From: Lachnospiraceae bacterium
GTDB lineage: Bacteria > Bacillota > Clostridia > Lachnospirales > Lachnospiraceae
Assembly (NCBI GenBank): GCA_900757145.1
Contig: CAAEMT010000041.1
Location: 1-48,069 of the forward strand
Length of the DNA stretch: 48,069 nucleotides
Direction of reading: 5' to 3'
This document shows positions 22,825-32,124 of this stretch, piece after piece. The notes below the pieces were generated by a model, which saw only the letters and a list, made by a program, of their open reading frames with translations, ran no database searches and was not told where the DNA came from. The translations under genes and the position numbers were made by a program. Numbering within the stretch: the first letter of the stretch is position 1; every line of letters begins with the position of its first letter.

Positions 22825-24783
22825 TTATTTTGACAGTCTGCGTGAAAGCTCGCGGCGCACGATGTAGAACGGCGCAGGCCCAGTCTCAAGGATCATCCGG
22901 TGAAATTCGCGCAGAGAGAAGTTCTCTTTCTGTATGGCTGCCACATCATCGCGCAGCTTGCAGAAATTCAGGTATCCGACGTAGTATTTCAGATAATTTG
23001 CGGGTGCATTTAGAATACTCTGATACAGGGTATCTGCCGTACTCTGCGGAAAACCGAGTTTTCCAAGAAAAGCCGCGACATCTTCTTTTGTGTATCCGCG
23101 GTAGTGAATGCCGATATCAAGAAGAGAGGCAAGACCGAGCGTAAAGGAACGGTTTTTCTGATAAAGTTCGGCAAGAGGGGGATTCTCATCCCACAATCCG
23201 AAGGAATACATTTCTACATAGGTAGCCCACCCTTCTGTATAGCCGCCCGTATCGAGGAGCATCCTCAGCAGATCGGGCTTAGATGCGTTCCAGTAGACGG
23301 ATTGATAGAGATGACCGGGATATCCTTCATGCGCAAGTGTCGTGAAAAGCTCAATGTCATCGTAATTGCTGCTGGGATTGATATAGATGACGTTGTTCGT
23401 ATAGTCATCGATCGCAGGCGTCAGGTAGAATGCAGGGCTCAGATATTTTTGCAGCGATTCGTGGACGTATTTTATATCACAGGAAACATCAGGAAGCACT
23501 GGAAAATCCCTGGTGATCTTTTCTCGAAGTTCAGAGAGCATAGAAGCAGGGAGAAAAGAAACGGATCTGTCATCTTTATCCGCAGCGGAATACTCCTTTT
23601 CACCGGAGCCGTTAGAGGCGGCGGACGGTTTTGACAAGCTTCCGGCTTCCTCTGTCATCAGGATTGCGTGACAATTTATAAGCGCGGTCATATCGAGCGG
23701 CATACTCCCTGCGGCGCTGCTGTAGACCGGCACGGAAGCATCTGTACCGGAATGCGTTTCTGATGAAGCGCTATTTTTAGGCGCAGTCATGTTTCGGATC
23801 GCTGTGAAGTCCTCGATCATTTGTTTTTTAATGGCTTCTTCGATCTTTTCAACCGGACGGTCATCACCAACGGTACGTTTTATCAGATATTGATAATAGG
23901 AAGCGCCTTGCGGCAGGTAATACAGTCCCATCGAATTTTTGCTGCTGCCGGCATAAGAGGACAGCTTTGCTCCAAGCTCCTGATAAGCCGGGATGACGCA
24001 GCCTGTAAGAATTGCCTCATTCCTGCTTTTATACGCTATTTTTTCATCGGCAGTCAGATTCTTGACGGCATCGATTTTTTCATTAAAAATGGTGATTAGG
24101 TAATTCTGTTTTGGATCACGGATAAATTCCCCGCATTGCCGCACGACCTCTTGTGCACAGTCAGCGCTCATGAACAGACCGGCCGCAGCCTTGTCGCGCT
24201 CAAAAGACAAAATGGAGGAAAAGTAATCGGGAACGTGTGAGAGCAGTGTCAGATAATCCTCAATATCGCCCTTTGTGCGGAAGGTGTATTCGGCAAAGAG
24301 GATCGGAAGCTGAGCCTGTATGCCGAGTGTCGGACTTAAGGGCTCGTCATACAGAAGATAGCTGCTGCCTGCAAGCTCAGTCTCCAGATGATCGCGGAAA
24401 ATTTCATATGTAAGCCTGTGTTTGTCGGAGAGTTTTTCGTAATCGAAGGATTTTAATGTATTCAGATAGTTTTCCGCCGCTGCCGCAGAGCTTTTCCGTG
24501 CGGCAAGACTTGCGTTACCCAAAGAGACCTCAGACGCGTCGATCTTGAAAGCCTTGGGATCGGCGATCGTATAGTGAAGGTTCAGGGTGCTGCCGCTCAT
24601 TTCACTGCAAAAAACCTCTTCTGTGAAGCGCTCAAATTTTTTGTCTTGCGAGAGAAGAAAGTCCGGCGGAGCTTTCAGAAAAAGCTGCAGAACAAGAAGA
24701 AGCAGGGCGGCGCACAGAATCAGGATGGCAAAAGACGACCGACCGGAAAAATGTGCTTTTAACTTTGAGAGGGAAGAACGCAT
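22825..24783 (-). CDS. Membrane-anchored DUF885 family protein (zinc metallopeptidase-like)
   Basis: A 652-residue protein with one N-terminal TM anchor (FAILILCAALLLLVLQLF) and a large extracellular DUF885 domain. The motif HEGYPGH at about 485-491 (TLAHEGYPGHLYQS) is the family's H-E-x-x-x-x-H metal site. It is followed by ETGGYTEGWATYVE-like sequence (GGYTEGWATYVEMYS) that supplies a further Glu. DUF885 proteins are thought to be carboxypeptidase- or dipeptidase-like, with unknown natural substrates. Start ATG 24783 (GGGAG 8 nt upstream) is chosen over an in-frame ATG at 24861. It lies 24 nt before spmB on the same strand, and the pair may be co-transcribed. Confidence 0.85.
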   Translation of the reverse strand: MRSSLSKLKAHFSGRSSFAILILCAALLLLVLQLFLKAPPDFLLSQDKKFERFTEEVFCSEMSGSTLNLHYTIADPKAFKIDASEVSLGNASLAARKSSAAAAENYLNTLKSFDYEKLSDKHRLTYEIFRDHLETELAGSSYLLYDEPLSPTLGIQAQLPILFAEYTFRTKGDIEDYLTLLSHVPDYFSSILSFERDKAAAGLFMSADCAQEVVRQCGEFIRDPKQNYLITIFNEKIDAVKNLTADEKIAYKSRNEAILTGCVIPAYQELGAKLSSYAGSSKNSMGLYYLPQGASYYQYLIKRTVGDDRPVEKIEEAIKKQMIEDFTAIRNMTAPKNSASSETHSGTDASVPVYSSAAGSMPLDMTALINCHAILMTEEAGSLSKPSAASNGSGEKEYSAADKDDRSVSFLPASMLSELREKITRDFPVLPDVSCDIKYVHESLQKYLSPAFYLTPAIDDYTNNVIYINPSSNYDDIELFTTLAHEGYPGHLYQSVYWNASKPDLLRMLLDTGGYTEGWATYVEMYSFGLWDENPPLAELYQKNRSFTLGLASLLDIGIHYRGYTKEDVAAFLGKLGFPQSTADTLYQSILNAPANYLKYYVGYLNFCKLRDDVAAIQKENFSLREFHRMILETGPAPFYIVRRELSRRLSK

Positions 24784-24881
24784 ATTAGAACTCCCGGATG
24801 TACTCTTAAGACAGTCTATGCACAATGCTGCAGAAAATGAGCTGAACTTTGCAAAAATCACTCTGTCAGGGGCATGGTGTC

Positions 24882-25200
24882 TTGACAGAAAATCTATGGT
24901 ATGATAACTTAGAAAGTAGAAAAATCCGAAGAAAAAGAGAGTACGTATGCAGGAAGGTTACAGAGAATTCCCGGTGCTGAGAAGGGATGCACGAATGTAT
25001 ACGGAAGATGGCTTTTGAGGAGTGCAGCTAAGAGGCAGTGATGCCCTCAGGCTGCGACAGGTCCGCCTGTTACAGCGGCAGAGTATTGACAGAGCGTGTC
25101 AGTACTCGTTAAGGTCTGTGTTGTGAGGCACAGATAAAAAGAAGTGGTAACACGGGCAGGCTCGTCTTCTGAATATTGGAAGACCGGGCGTTTTTTTTAT
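24882..25200 (+). ncRNA. T-box leader of metG, with terminator
   Basis: A TTGACA (24882-24887) with a weak -10 near 24905 starts the leader. Stem I signs are AGAGAATTC followed by GGTGCTGAGAAGGG (24972-24985). A likely Met specifier ATG is at 25008-25010. The T-box core is AAGTGGTAACACGGG (25142-25156), whose TGGT can pair with ACCA, the 3' end of a tRNA with discriminator A, as in tRNA-Met. The terminator pairs GCTCGTCTTC (25160-25169) with GAAGACCGGGC (25179-25189) before T8. Uncharged tRNA-Met would favour antitermination and raise metG. The specifier assignment is inferred. Confidence 0.85.
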
Positions 25201-25312
25201 GGCAACAGAAAAGTGTTTTTTATGCTTCTGTGCCATAATATCAGGATGCGCAAGGATACAATATCCGATTGCTCGGCAATATGTATCTGGGGCAGAAAAT
25301 ATGCTATGCAGG
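25199..25312 (+). repeat. Dispersed structured repeat, copy B
   Basis: Directly after the T-box terminator, ATGGCAACAGAAAAG can pair with CTTCTGTGCCAT (25199-25235). Then GATGCGCAAGGATAC and the stem GGATAC (25254-25259)/GTATCT (25283-25288) enclose ATTGC (25268-25272)/GCAAT (25276-25280). It is related to 36808-36862. Confidence 0.5.
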
Positions 25313-25337
25313 AAAACAGGATTAGGAGGAGAACAGT

Positions 25338-27350
25338 ATGAGCAAACCAAAGTATTATATGACGACCGCGATCGCCTATACATCGGGTAAGCCGCACATC
25401 GGCAATACGTATGAGGCGATTCTTGCAGACAGTATCGCAAGATTCAAGCGCGCGCAGGGATACGATGTATTTTTCCAGACGGGCACGGATGAGCATGGTC
25501 AGAAGATCGAACTGAAGGCGGCAGAAGCCGGAATTACGCCGAAGGAGTACGTAGACAACGTTGCAGGTGAGATTAAACGGATCTGGGATCTGATGGGAAC
25601 GTCCTATGACAAATTTATCCGCACGACAGATGAGGATCATGAGAAGCAGGTACAGAAGATTTTCAAGAAGCTGTACGATCAGGGAGATATCTACAAAGGT
25701 TCCTATGAGGGACTTTACTGTACGCCGTGTGAGTCCTTCTGGACGGAGTCACAGCTTGTAGACGGCAAATGCCCGGACTGCGGCCGCGAGGTAAAGCCGG
25801 CGAGCGAAGAGGCATACTTCTTCCGCATGAGCAAGTATGCAGACCGGCTGATCGAGCATATCAATACGCATCCGGAATTTATCCAGCCGGTATCACGCAA
25901 AAATGAGATGATGAATAACTTCCTGCTTCCGGGCTTACAGGATCTATGTGTATCGAGAACATCCTTCAAATGGGGGATCCCGGTATCCTTTGATCCAAAG
26001 CATGTGACGTATGTATGGCTTGATGCGCTGACAAACTATATCACAGGTATTGGCTATGACTGTGACGGCGAGAGCACGGAGCAGTTTAAGAAGGACTGGC
26101 CGGCAGACCTTCATCTGATCGGAAAAGATATTATCCGTTTCCATACTATTTACTGGCCGATCTTTTTGATGGCGCTCGATCTGCCGCTTCCGAAACAGAT
26201 TTTCGGACATCCGTGGCTTTTGCAGGGTGAGGGCAAAATGAGCAAATCAAAAGGAAATGTCCTGTATGCGGATGATCTTGCGGATATTTTCGGCGTAGAT
26301 GCAGTGCGCTATTTTGTTCTGCACGAGATGCCGTTTGAGAATGACGGTGTGATCACCTGGGAGCTGATGGTAGAGCGCCTGAACTCAGACCTTGCAAATA
26401 CACTCGGCAATCTGGTGAACCGTACGATCTCGATGACAAATAAATATTTCGGCGGCGTGGTAGAGGACCGCGGCGCAGCAGAACCGGTGGACGAGGAGTT
26501 AAAAGCAGTTGCCCTTGCTGTTCCGGTCAATGCGGCAAAGAAAATGGACGATCTGCGTGTGGCAGATGCGATCACGGAAATATTTACACTGTTTAAACGC
26601 TGCAACAAGTACATTGATGAGACAATGCCCTGGGCGCTTGCAAAGGATGAGACGAAGCAGGATCGTCTGGCAACGGTTCTCTACAACCTGACCGAGTGCA
26701 TCGCAATCGGTGCGGAGCTTCTGGAATCCTTCATGCCGGGAACATCTGAAAAGATCCTTGCACAGTTAAATGCGAAGAAGAGAGGTCTTGATCGGATGGA
26801 TCAGTACGGTCTTTACGAATCAGGCACAAAGGTAATAGAGAAGCCGGAGATTTTGTTCGCTCGACTCGATATCAAGGAGATCCTCGTAAAAGCAGAAGAG
26901 CTGCAAAAAGCACAGCTCGCAGCGCTGGAAAAGACAAACGCGCAGGACGGGGATAAATCGGACAATGCAGACAAAGCGGAAGCAGGCGGCGAAGGCGAGA
27001 GCGTGATCGATATTGAACCGAAGGCGGAGATCACATTTGATGATTTTGAAAAAATGCAGTTTCAGGTAGGAGAGATCATCGCATGTGAGGAAGTGAAAAA
27101 GTCAAGAAAGCTTCTTTGCTCACAGGTGAAGATCGGAAGTCAGGTACGCCAGATCGTATCAGGGATCAAAGCTCATTACTCGGCAGAAGAGATGGTCGGC
27201 AAAAAGGTTATGGTGCTTGTGAACCTCAAGCCGGCGAAGCTGGCAGGCATTCTCTCTGAGGGAATGATCCTGTGTGCAGAGGACGAAAACGGAGAGCTGG
27301 CTGTAATGGTGCCGGAGAAGAAGATGCCGTCCGGTGCGGAAATCTGCTAG
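25338..27350 (+). CDS. metG: Methionine-tRNA ligase with C-terminal tRNA-binding domain
   Basis: A 670-residue class I synthetase that charges tRNA-Met and tRNA-fMet in the cytosol. The signature HIGN is at 20-23 and KMSKS at about 300-304. A single zinc knuckle lies at about 128-148 (CTPC ... CPDC). The anticodon-binding helices end near 500. A charged, low-complexity linker (about 530-560) leads to an EMAP/Arc1p-like OB domain (FEKMQFQVGEIIACEEVKKS to ILCAEDENGELAVM), found in dimeric MetRS. AGGAGG lies 9 nt before the ATG. Control is by the T-box leader just upstream. Confidence 0.97.
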   Translation: MSKPKYYMTTAIAYTSGKPHIGNTYEAILADSIARFKRAQGYDVFFQTGTDEHGQKIELKAAEAGITPKEYVDNVAGEIKRIWDLMGTSYDKFIRTTDEDHEKQVQKIFKKLYDQGDIYKGSYEGLYCTPCESFWTESQLVDGKCPDCGREVKPASEEAYFFRMSKYADRLIEHINTHPEFIQPVSRKNEMMNNFLLPGLQDLCVSRTSFKWGIPVSFDPKHVTYVWLDALTNYITGIGYDCDGESTEQFKKDWPADLHLIGKDIIRFHTIYWPIFLMALDLPLPKQIFGHPWLLQGEGKMSKSKGNVLYADDLADIFGVDAVRYFVLHEMPFENDGVITWELMVERLNSDLANTLGNLVNRTISMTNKYFGGVVEDRGAAEPVDEELKAVALAVPVNAAKKMDDLRVADAITEIFTLFKRCNKYIDETMPWALAKDETKQDRLATVLYNLTECIAIGAELLESFMPGTSEKILAQLNAKKRGLDRMDQYGLYESGTKVIEKPEILFARLDIKEILVKAEELQKAQLAALEKTNAQDGDKSDNADKAEAGGEGESVIDIEPKAEITFDDFEKMQFQVGEIIACEEVKKSRKLLCSQVKIGSQVRQIVSGIKAHYSAEEMVGKKVMVLVNLKPAKLAGILSEGMILCAEDENGELAVMVPEKKMPSGAEIC

Positions 27351-27382
27351 ATGGATCATCTGGAAAGAACAGGAGTGGATGT

Positions 27383-28750
27383 ATGGAGCTAAAGGATGCT
27401 CAGTACAAAAAAATGACGGAACAGCCGGTCTCGCGGCTGATTCTGTCACTTGCCGTTCCAACGATCATCAGTATGATGGTAACGGCAGTTTATAATACGG
27501 CAGATACGTATTTTGTATCGCAGCTTGGTACGAGCGCATCCGGCGCGGTCGGCATTGTGATGTCTTTGATGGGAATTATCCAGTCATCGGGTTTTCTTAT
27601 TGGTATGGGAGCCGGAAGCTGGATGTCGAGACTGCTCGGTGAGAAGAAGGAGAGTTTTGCGTCAGAAGTGGCGGCGAGCGCATTCTATTTTGCGCTTGCG
27701 ATCGGAGTGCTTATCGCAGCGTGCGGACTCCTGTTTCTGGATCCGCTGATCACGCTGCTTGGGGCAACCGAGACGATCCGTCCGTACGCGGTGGAGTATG
27801 CGCAGTATATCTTGTACGCTGCGCCCTTCCTCATTACTTCTCTGACGCTTAATAAGATGCTGTGCGCGGAGGGAAAGGCAAGATTTGCAATGGTCGGGAT
27901 AGCGTTCGGCGGCGTGCTGAATATTTTTCTCGATCCGCTGTTTATCTTTGTCTTTCATATGGGGATCGCCGGCGCGGCAATAGCGACAGCGCTCAGTCAG
28001 GTAGTAAGCTTTTGTATTCTTCTCTATATGTTTGCAAGCGGCAGGACGATCGCGAAGCTGAATCTGCGGGGCGCCGCCCGCACATGGCGCCGCTACGGTC
28101 AGATCGCAGCGTACGGAATGCCTTCGTTCTTCCGTCAGGGGCTTGCCAGTGTGGCGATGATTGCGCTGAATAAGCAGGCGGCAGTATACGGAGACTCTGC
28201 TGTGTCCGCGATGGCGATCGTTTCTAAGGTTTTTATGCTTGTATTCTCTGTAGTGATCGGATTCGGGCAGGGTTATCAGCCGGTAGCAGGGTACAATTAC
28301 GGCGCAAAGAAATACGATCGTGTCAAAAAAGCGTTTCTTTTTATGACAAGAACGGCTACGTTTTTTATGGTGATATTCGGCGTGATCGGATTCGCGGCGG
28401 CGCCGCAGGTGCTTCGGATGTTTATCGACAGCGATCCTGCGGTCGTGCGTACGGGCACGCAGGCAATGCGGCTGCAGTGTCTGGCAATGCCGTTTCTGCC
28501 GCTTGCGACATGCTGCAATATGACGTTTCAGACGATCGGAAAATCAAAGACTGCGACACTTCTCGCTTCTGCGAGACAGGGATATGTATTTTTACCGCTT
28601 GTGCTGATCCTGCCTCAGTTTTTCGGAATGGGCGGAGTGGAAATGGCGCAGCCGCTCGCGGACGCGATCTCATTTTTTATCTGTATTCCGTTTACGATAC
28701 GGTTTTTCAGAGAACTTAAGCAAAACCAGATGCAGATGTCAAGAGGATGA
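27383..28750 (+). CDS. MATE family efflux transporter
   Basis: A 455-residue polytopic membrane protein with about 12 TM helices in two related halves. The first half opens with PVSRLILSLAVPTIISMMVTA and VYNTADTYFVSQLG, a family hallmark. The second has GMPSFFRQGLASVAMIALNK and GFGQGYQPVAGYNYGAKKYDRV. MATE proteins export cationic drugs or metabolites using Na+ or H+ gradients. ATG 27383 is chosen since AGGAG lies 8 nt upstream; the longer open frame to 27272 overlaps metG and has no ribosome site. It starts 32 nt after metG and may be read from the same transcript. Confidence 0.92.
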   Translation: MELKDAQYKKMTEQPVSRLILSLAVPTIISMMVTAVYNTADTYFVSQLGTSASGAVGIVMSLMGIIQSSGFLIGMGAGSWMSRLLGEKKESFASEVAASAFYFALAIGVLIAACGLLFLDPLITLLGATETIRPYAVEYAQYILYAAPFLITSLTLNKMLCAEGKARFAMVGIAFGGVLNIFLDPLFIFVFHMGIAGAAIATALSQVVSFCILLYMFASGRTIAKLNLRGAARTWRRYGQIAAYGMPSFFRQGLASVAMIALNKQAAVYGDSAVSAMAIVSKVFMLVFSVVIGFGQGYQPVAGYNYGAKKYDRVKKAFLFMTRTATFFMVIFGVIGFAAAPQVLRMFIDSDPAVVRTGTQAMRLQCLAMPFLPLATCCNMTFQTIGKSKTATLLASARQGYVFLPLVLILPQFFGMGGVEMAQPLADAISFFICIPFTIRFFRELKQNQMQMSRG

Positions 28751-28802
28751 AAATGACAAAACAAAAAATAAAAGATCAGAATAGAAAAAGGAGGATTTTA
28801 CC

Positions 28803-30203
28803 ATGAAACAGGAAAATGTATGGAAATCATATTCACCGGAACAGTTAAAAGAGTTAGAAGAGCTTTCTGTCCGCTACCGCGCGTTTCTTGACGCGGGAAA
28901 GACGGAGCGCGAGTGCGTAAAGGAGACAGTGCGCATCGCAAAAGAGAACGGTTATGAGGATCTGAATGAGGTAATCAAGTCCGGAAAAAAGCTTGCAGCT
29001 GGAGACAAGGTGTACGCTTCTTTTATGGGAAAGGCAATTGCGCTGTTTCACATCGGAAGAAATCCGCTTAAGGAGGGAATGAGAATTCTCGGCGCACATA
29101 TCGATTCTCCGCGTCTTGATCTGAAACAGAAACCGCTGTATGAGGATACCGAACTTGTTTACCTTGACACACATTATTACGGCGGTGTAAAGAAATATCA
29201 GTGGGTGACAGTGCCGCTGGCAATTCACGGAATCGTGGCAAAGAAAGACGGAACAACGGTCGATATCTGTATCGGAGAAAAGGACAGCGATCCGGTAGTT
29301 TTCGTATCCGACTTGCTGATCCATCTGGCAGGCGATCAGCTTGAGAAAAAAGCGCGCGTTGTGATCGAAGGAGAGGATCTCGATATACTGATCGGAAGCC
29401 GTCCGCTCGTATCTGAGGAAGAGGATGCGGAAAAGAAAGAAAAGGATGCTGTAAAAGCAAATATCCTTGCAATCCTTAAAGAGCAATATGATATTGAAGA
29501 GGATGATTTCCTTTCTGCCGAGCTTGAGATCGTGCCGGCAGCAAAGGCAAGAGACTGCGGTCTGGACAGAAGTATGATCATGGCTTATGGCCAGGATGAC
29601 CGTGTATGTGCGTATACATCGTTGGAAGCACAGCTTGCAGTTGATACACAGGATTACACATGCTGCTGTCTGCTTGTAGATAAGGAGGAGATCGGAAGCG
29701 TCGGTGCGACGGGAATGCAGTCACGTTTCTTTGAAAATACAGTCGCAGAGCTGATGAACTGTCTCGGTGAATACAGCGAGCTCGAGCTTCGCCGCTGCTT
29801 AAGCCGCTGCCGTATGCTCTCTTCTGACGTAAGTGCCGCATACGACCCGCTGTACGCATCTTTCTTTGAGAAGAAGAACAGCGCTTATTTCGGAAAAGGG
29901 CTTGTGTTCAATAAATATACAGGCGCGCGCGGAAAGAGTGGAAGTAACGATGCAAATGCTGAGTATTTTGCTGCGATTCGTGCCCTGCTTGAAAAGCATG
30001 AGGTAGCATTCCAGACGGCAGAGCTTGGAAAGGTAGATGTCGGAGGAGGCGGAACAATTGCTTATATCTCTGCATTGTACGGTATGGAAGTGATCGACAG
30101 CGGAGTTGCAGTGCTGAATATGCACGCTCCTATGGAAGTGACGAGTAAGGCAGACGTATATGAGGCAAAGAAAGGATATCTTGCGTTCCTGGTTGAAGCG
30201 TAG
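28803..30203 (+). CDS. M18 family aspartyl aminopeptidase
   Basis: A 466-residue cytosolic metallo-aminopeptidase. M18 motifs in order: GAHIDSPRLDLKQKP (first metal His and Asp, about 96-110), THYYGG, KEEIGSVGATG (about 296-306, catalytic and metal Glu), GARGKSGSNDANAEY and the final HAPMEVTSKADVYEAKKGY that supplies the last metal His. M18 enzymes remove N-terminal acidic residues from peptides as large oligomers. GGAGG lies 9 nt before ATG 28803. It follows the MATE gene by 52 nt on the same strand. Confidence 0.95.
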   Translation: MKQENVWKSYSPEQLKELEELSVRYRAFLDAGKTERECVKETVRIAKENGYEDLNEVIKSGKKLAAGDKVYASFMGKAIALFHIGRNPLKEGMRILGAHIDSPRLDLKQKPLYEDTELVYLDTHYYGGVKKYQWVTVPLAIHGIVAKKDGTTVDICIGEKDSDPVVFVSDLLIHLAGDQLEKKARVVIEGEDLDILIGSRPLVSEEEDAEKKEKDAVKANILAILKEQYDIEEDDFLSAELEIVPAAKARDCGLDRSMIMAYGQDDRVCAYTSLEAQLAVDTQDYTCCCLLVDKEEIGSVGATGMQSRFFENTVAELMNCLGEYSELELRRCLSRCRMLSSDVSAAYDPLYASFFEKKNSAYFGKGLVFNKYTGARGKSGSNDANAEYFAAIRALLEKHEVAFQTAELGKVDVGGGGTIAYISALYGMEVIDSGVAVLNMHAPMEVTSKADVYEAKKGYLAFLVEA

Positions 30204-30304
30204 GAATATGCTCGGACATACGGGCGGCTATTTGTATAGTTCTCCGTATGTTAGTGTCAAATGCAGCAGTGTGCAGATAACTGCACAGGAAGAGAGATGG
30301 GAGT

Positions 30305-31285
30305 ATGAAGAAAAAGTATCTCGCAGTACCGCTTCTGCTGCTTGCCGGTTTGGCGGCATCGGGCATGGCGGCATCAGCGCAGGATGCGGTAAGAGTCGGC
30401 GGTCTGAAGGGACCGACCTCTATGGGGATTGCATCGCTTGGCGTAGAGTCTTCGGAGTATGAGGCGCACAATTCCTATGAAAAGGTTATGGTGACGGCGG
30501 CTGACGAGCTGACGGCAGAGCTGTTAAGTAAAAAAGTGGATATTGCCCTGATCCCTGCGAACGTGGCAAGTGTGCTTTATAATAAGACAGAGGGCGGCAT
30601 CAAGGTAATCGACATCAATACGCTGGGCGTTTTGTATGTGACGGAGACAGGACAGACGGTTAGCTCCGTGGAGGATCTGAAAGGAAAGACAGTATATCTG
30701 ACAGGAAAAGGGACGACACCGGATTTTGTGCTGCAGTACCTGCTGAAAATGCACGGGCTGACGACAGAGGATGTGAAGCTGGAGTACAAATCAGAGCCTA
30801 CAGAAGTCGTTTCTGTGCTGACAGAGGAGGAAAATGCTGTCGGTCTTTTGCCGCAGCCGTTTGTAACGGTGGCTCAGATGCAGAATGAAAAGATCAGGAT
30901 TGCTCTTGACCTTACGAAAGAGTGGGATGCACTGCAGGAGGAGGACGGAAGCGCTCTGGTGACTGGTGTGACGGTAGTTCGTACAGAATTTCTTGAGGAA
31001 AACGAAGAAGCAGTCGCTGGATTTCTGGAAGACCACGAGCATTCCACGGCATATACGAACGAGCATCCGGAGGAAGCGGCAGCGCTGATCGAGGAGCTTG
31101 GAATTGTGGCAAAGGCGCCGATCGCGCAGAAAGCGATCCCGATGTGCAATATCACCTACATTGACGGAGAAGAGATGCAGGACAAGCTGGGCGGGTATCT
31201 TGAGGCACTGTATGAAATGGAACCAAAATCTGTAGGCGGCGCGCTTCCGGACGAGGCATTCTATTATATGGCACAGGAAGAGTAA
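30305..31285 (+). CDS. ABC transporter substrate-binding protein (NMT1/SsuA-like)
   Basis: A 326-residue exported protein with a 25-residue signal peptide (KKKYLAVPLLLLAGLAASG, cleavage near ASA-QD) and no lipobox Cys. The type II periplasmic-binding fold shows in VRVGGLKGPTSMGIASL, KKVDIALIPANVASVLYNK, DLKGKTVYLTGKGTTPDFVL and AVGLLPQPFVTVAQM. This architecture is that of NMT1/THI5 and sulfonate/nitrate binding proteins. Without a Cys anchor it must be retained some other way in a monoderm cell, or be anchored by its uncleaved signal. The permease and ATPase follow, so it feeds a complete importer. The substrate is unknown. Confidence 0.88.
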   Translation: MKKKYLAVPLLLLAGLAASGMAASAQDAVRVGGLKGPTSMGIASLGVESSEYEAHNSYEKVMVTAADELTAELLSKKVDIALIPANVASVLYNKTEGGIKVIDINTLGVLYVTETGQTVSSVEDLKGKTVYLTGKGTTPDFVLQYLLKMHGLTTEDVKLEYKSEPTEVVSVLTEEENAVGLLPQPFVTVAQMQNEKIRIALDLTKEWDALQEEDGSALVTGVTVVRTEFLEENEEAVAGFLEDHEHSTAYTNEHPEEAAALIEELGIVAKAPIAQKAIPMCNITYIDGEEMQDKLGGYLEALYEMEPKSVGGALPDEAFYYMAQEE

Positions 31286-31356
31286 GCCAGGGAGCGGATA
31301 CCGCTGAAGGAAGGGCACACAGAGCATAAAATAACAGGAGTAGAAAGCGGCAGCGT

Positions 31357-32124
31357 ATGAGAAGAAGCGTAAGGACGATCGTTATTGCAGGAATATGGCT
31401 GTTCCTCTGGCAGCTTGCGGCATGGCAGCTTGACAGGGAGCTTTTATTTGTCGGCCCTGTCGATGTCTGCCGGGCGCTTATGCAGCAGGCGAGGGAACCG
31501 GAGTTCTGGCTGACGATCGCATACTCTTCCTCAAAGATATGCGCAGGCTTTCTGGCGGCGTTTGCGTGTGGAGTGTTTGTCGCGGCCGCGGCAGGGAAAT
31601 ACAGGATGCTCGGAGAATTTCTGGAGCCTGCGATCGGATTTTTGCAGTCTGTTCCGGTCGCTTCGTTTATTATCCTTGCACTCATCTGGATCGGTTCGGA
31701 GAATTTGTCTGTACTTGTCAGCTTTCTCGTTGTTTTTCCTGTTATTTACCGCAACACGGTTCAGGGTATGATATCTGCCGACAGAGCGCTTTTGGAGATG
31801 GCGCAGATATACACAATGGGAGTGGGAAAACGCTTTTGCTACATCTACTGGCCATCGATATTTCCGTATCTGCTGGCAGGGAGCAAAACAGCGTTCGCTC
31901 TGGCGTGGAAATCCGGGGTGGCAGCGGAAGTCATCGGAGTTCCTCAGATGTCGATCGGAGAAAAGCTGTATCTGGCAAAGATTTATCTGAGTACGGCAGA
32001 ACTGTTTGCGTGGACGCTCGTGGTCATATTGGCAAGCCGCCTGTTTGAAGTCCTGTTTCTGCGTCTGTTTTCTCTGCTTGACATACGGCGGAAGGGAGGA
32101 GCGTCACATGGCGATTTGTCTTGA
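31357..32124 (+). CDS. ABC transporter permease (SsuC/TauC-like)
   Basis: A 255-residue inner-membrane permease with about six TM helices, starting RTIVIAGIWLFLWQLAAWQL. The cytoplasmic EAA loop is seen as ALLEMAQIYTMGVGKRFCYIYWPSIFPYLLAG, with the family's conserved Gly and following W-P-S-I. AWKSGVAAEVIGVP is also typical of sulfonate/nitrate/taurine-type permeases. The start ATG has AGGAGT about 18 nt upstream, a poor spacing, so translation may be weak or begin otherwise. Its last 17 nt overlap the ATPase gene. Confidence 0.9.
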   Translation: MRRSVRTIVIAGIWLFLWQLAAWQLDRELLFVGPVDVCRALMQQAREPEFWLTIAYSSSKICAGFLAAFACGVFVAAAAGKYRMLGEFLEPAIGFLQSVPVASFIILALIWIGSENLSVLVSFLVVFPVIYRNTVQGMISADRALLEMAQIYTMGVGKRFCYIYWPSIFPYLLAGSKTAFALAWKSGVAAEVIGVPQMSIGEKLYLAKIYLSTAELFAWTLVVILASRLFEVLFLRLFSLLDIRRKGGASHGDLS

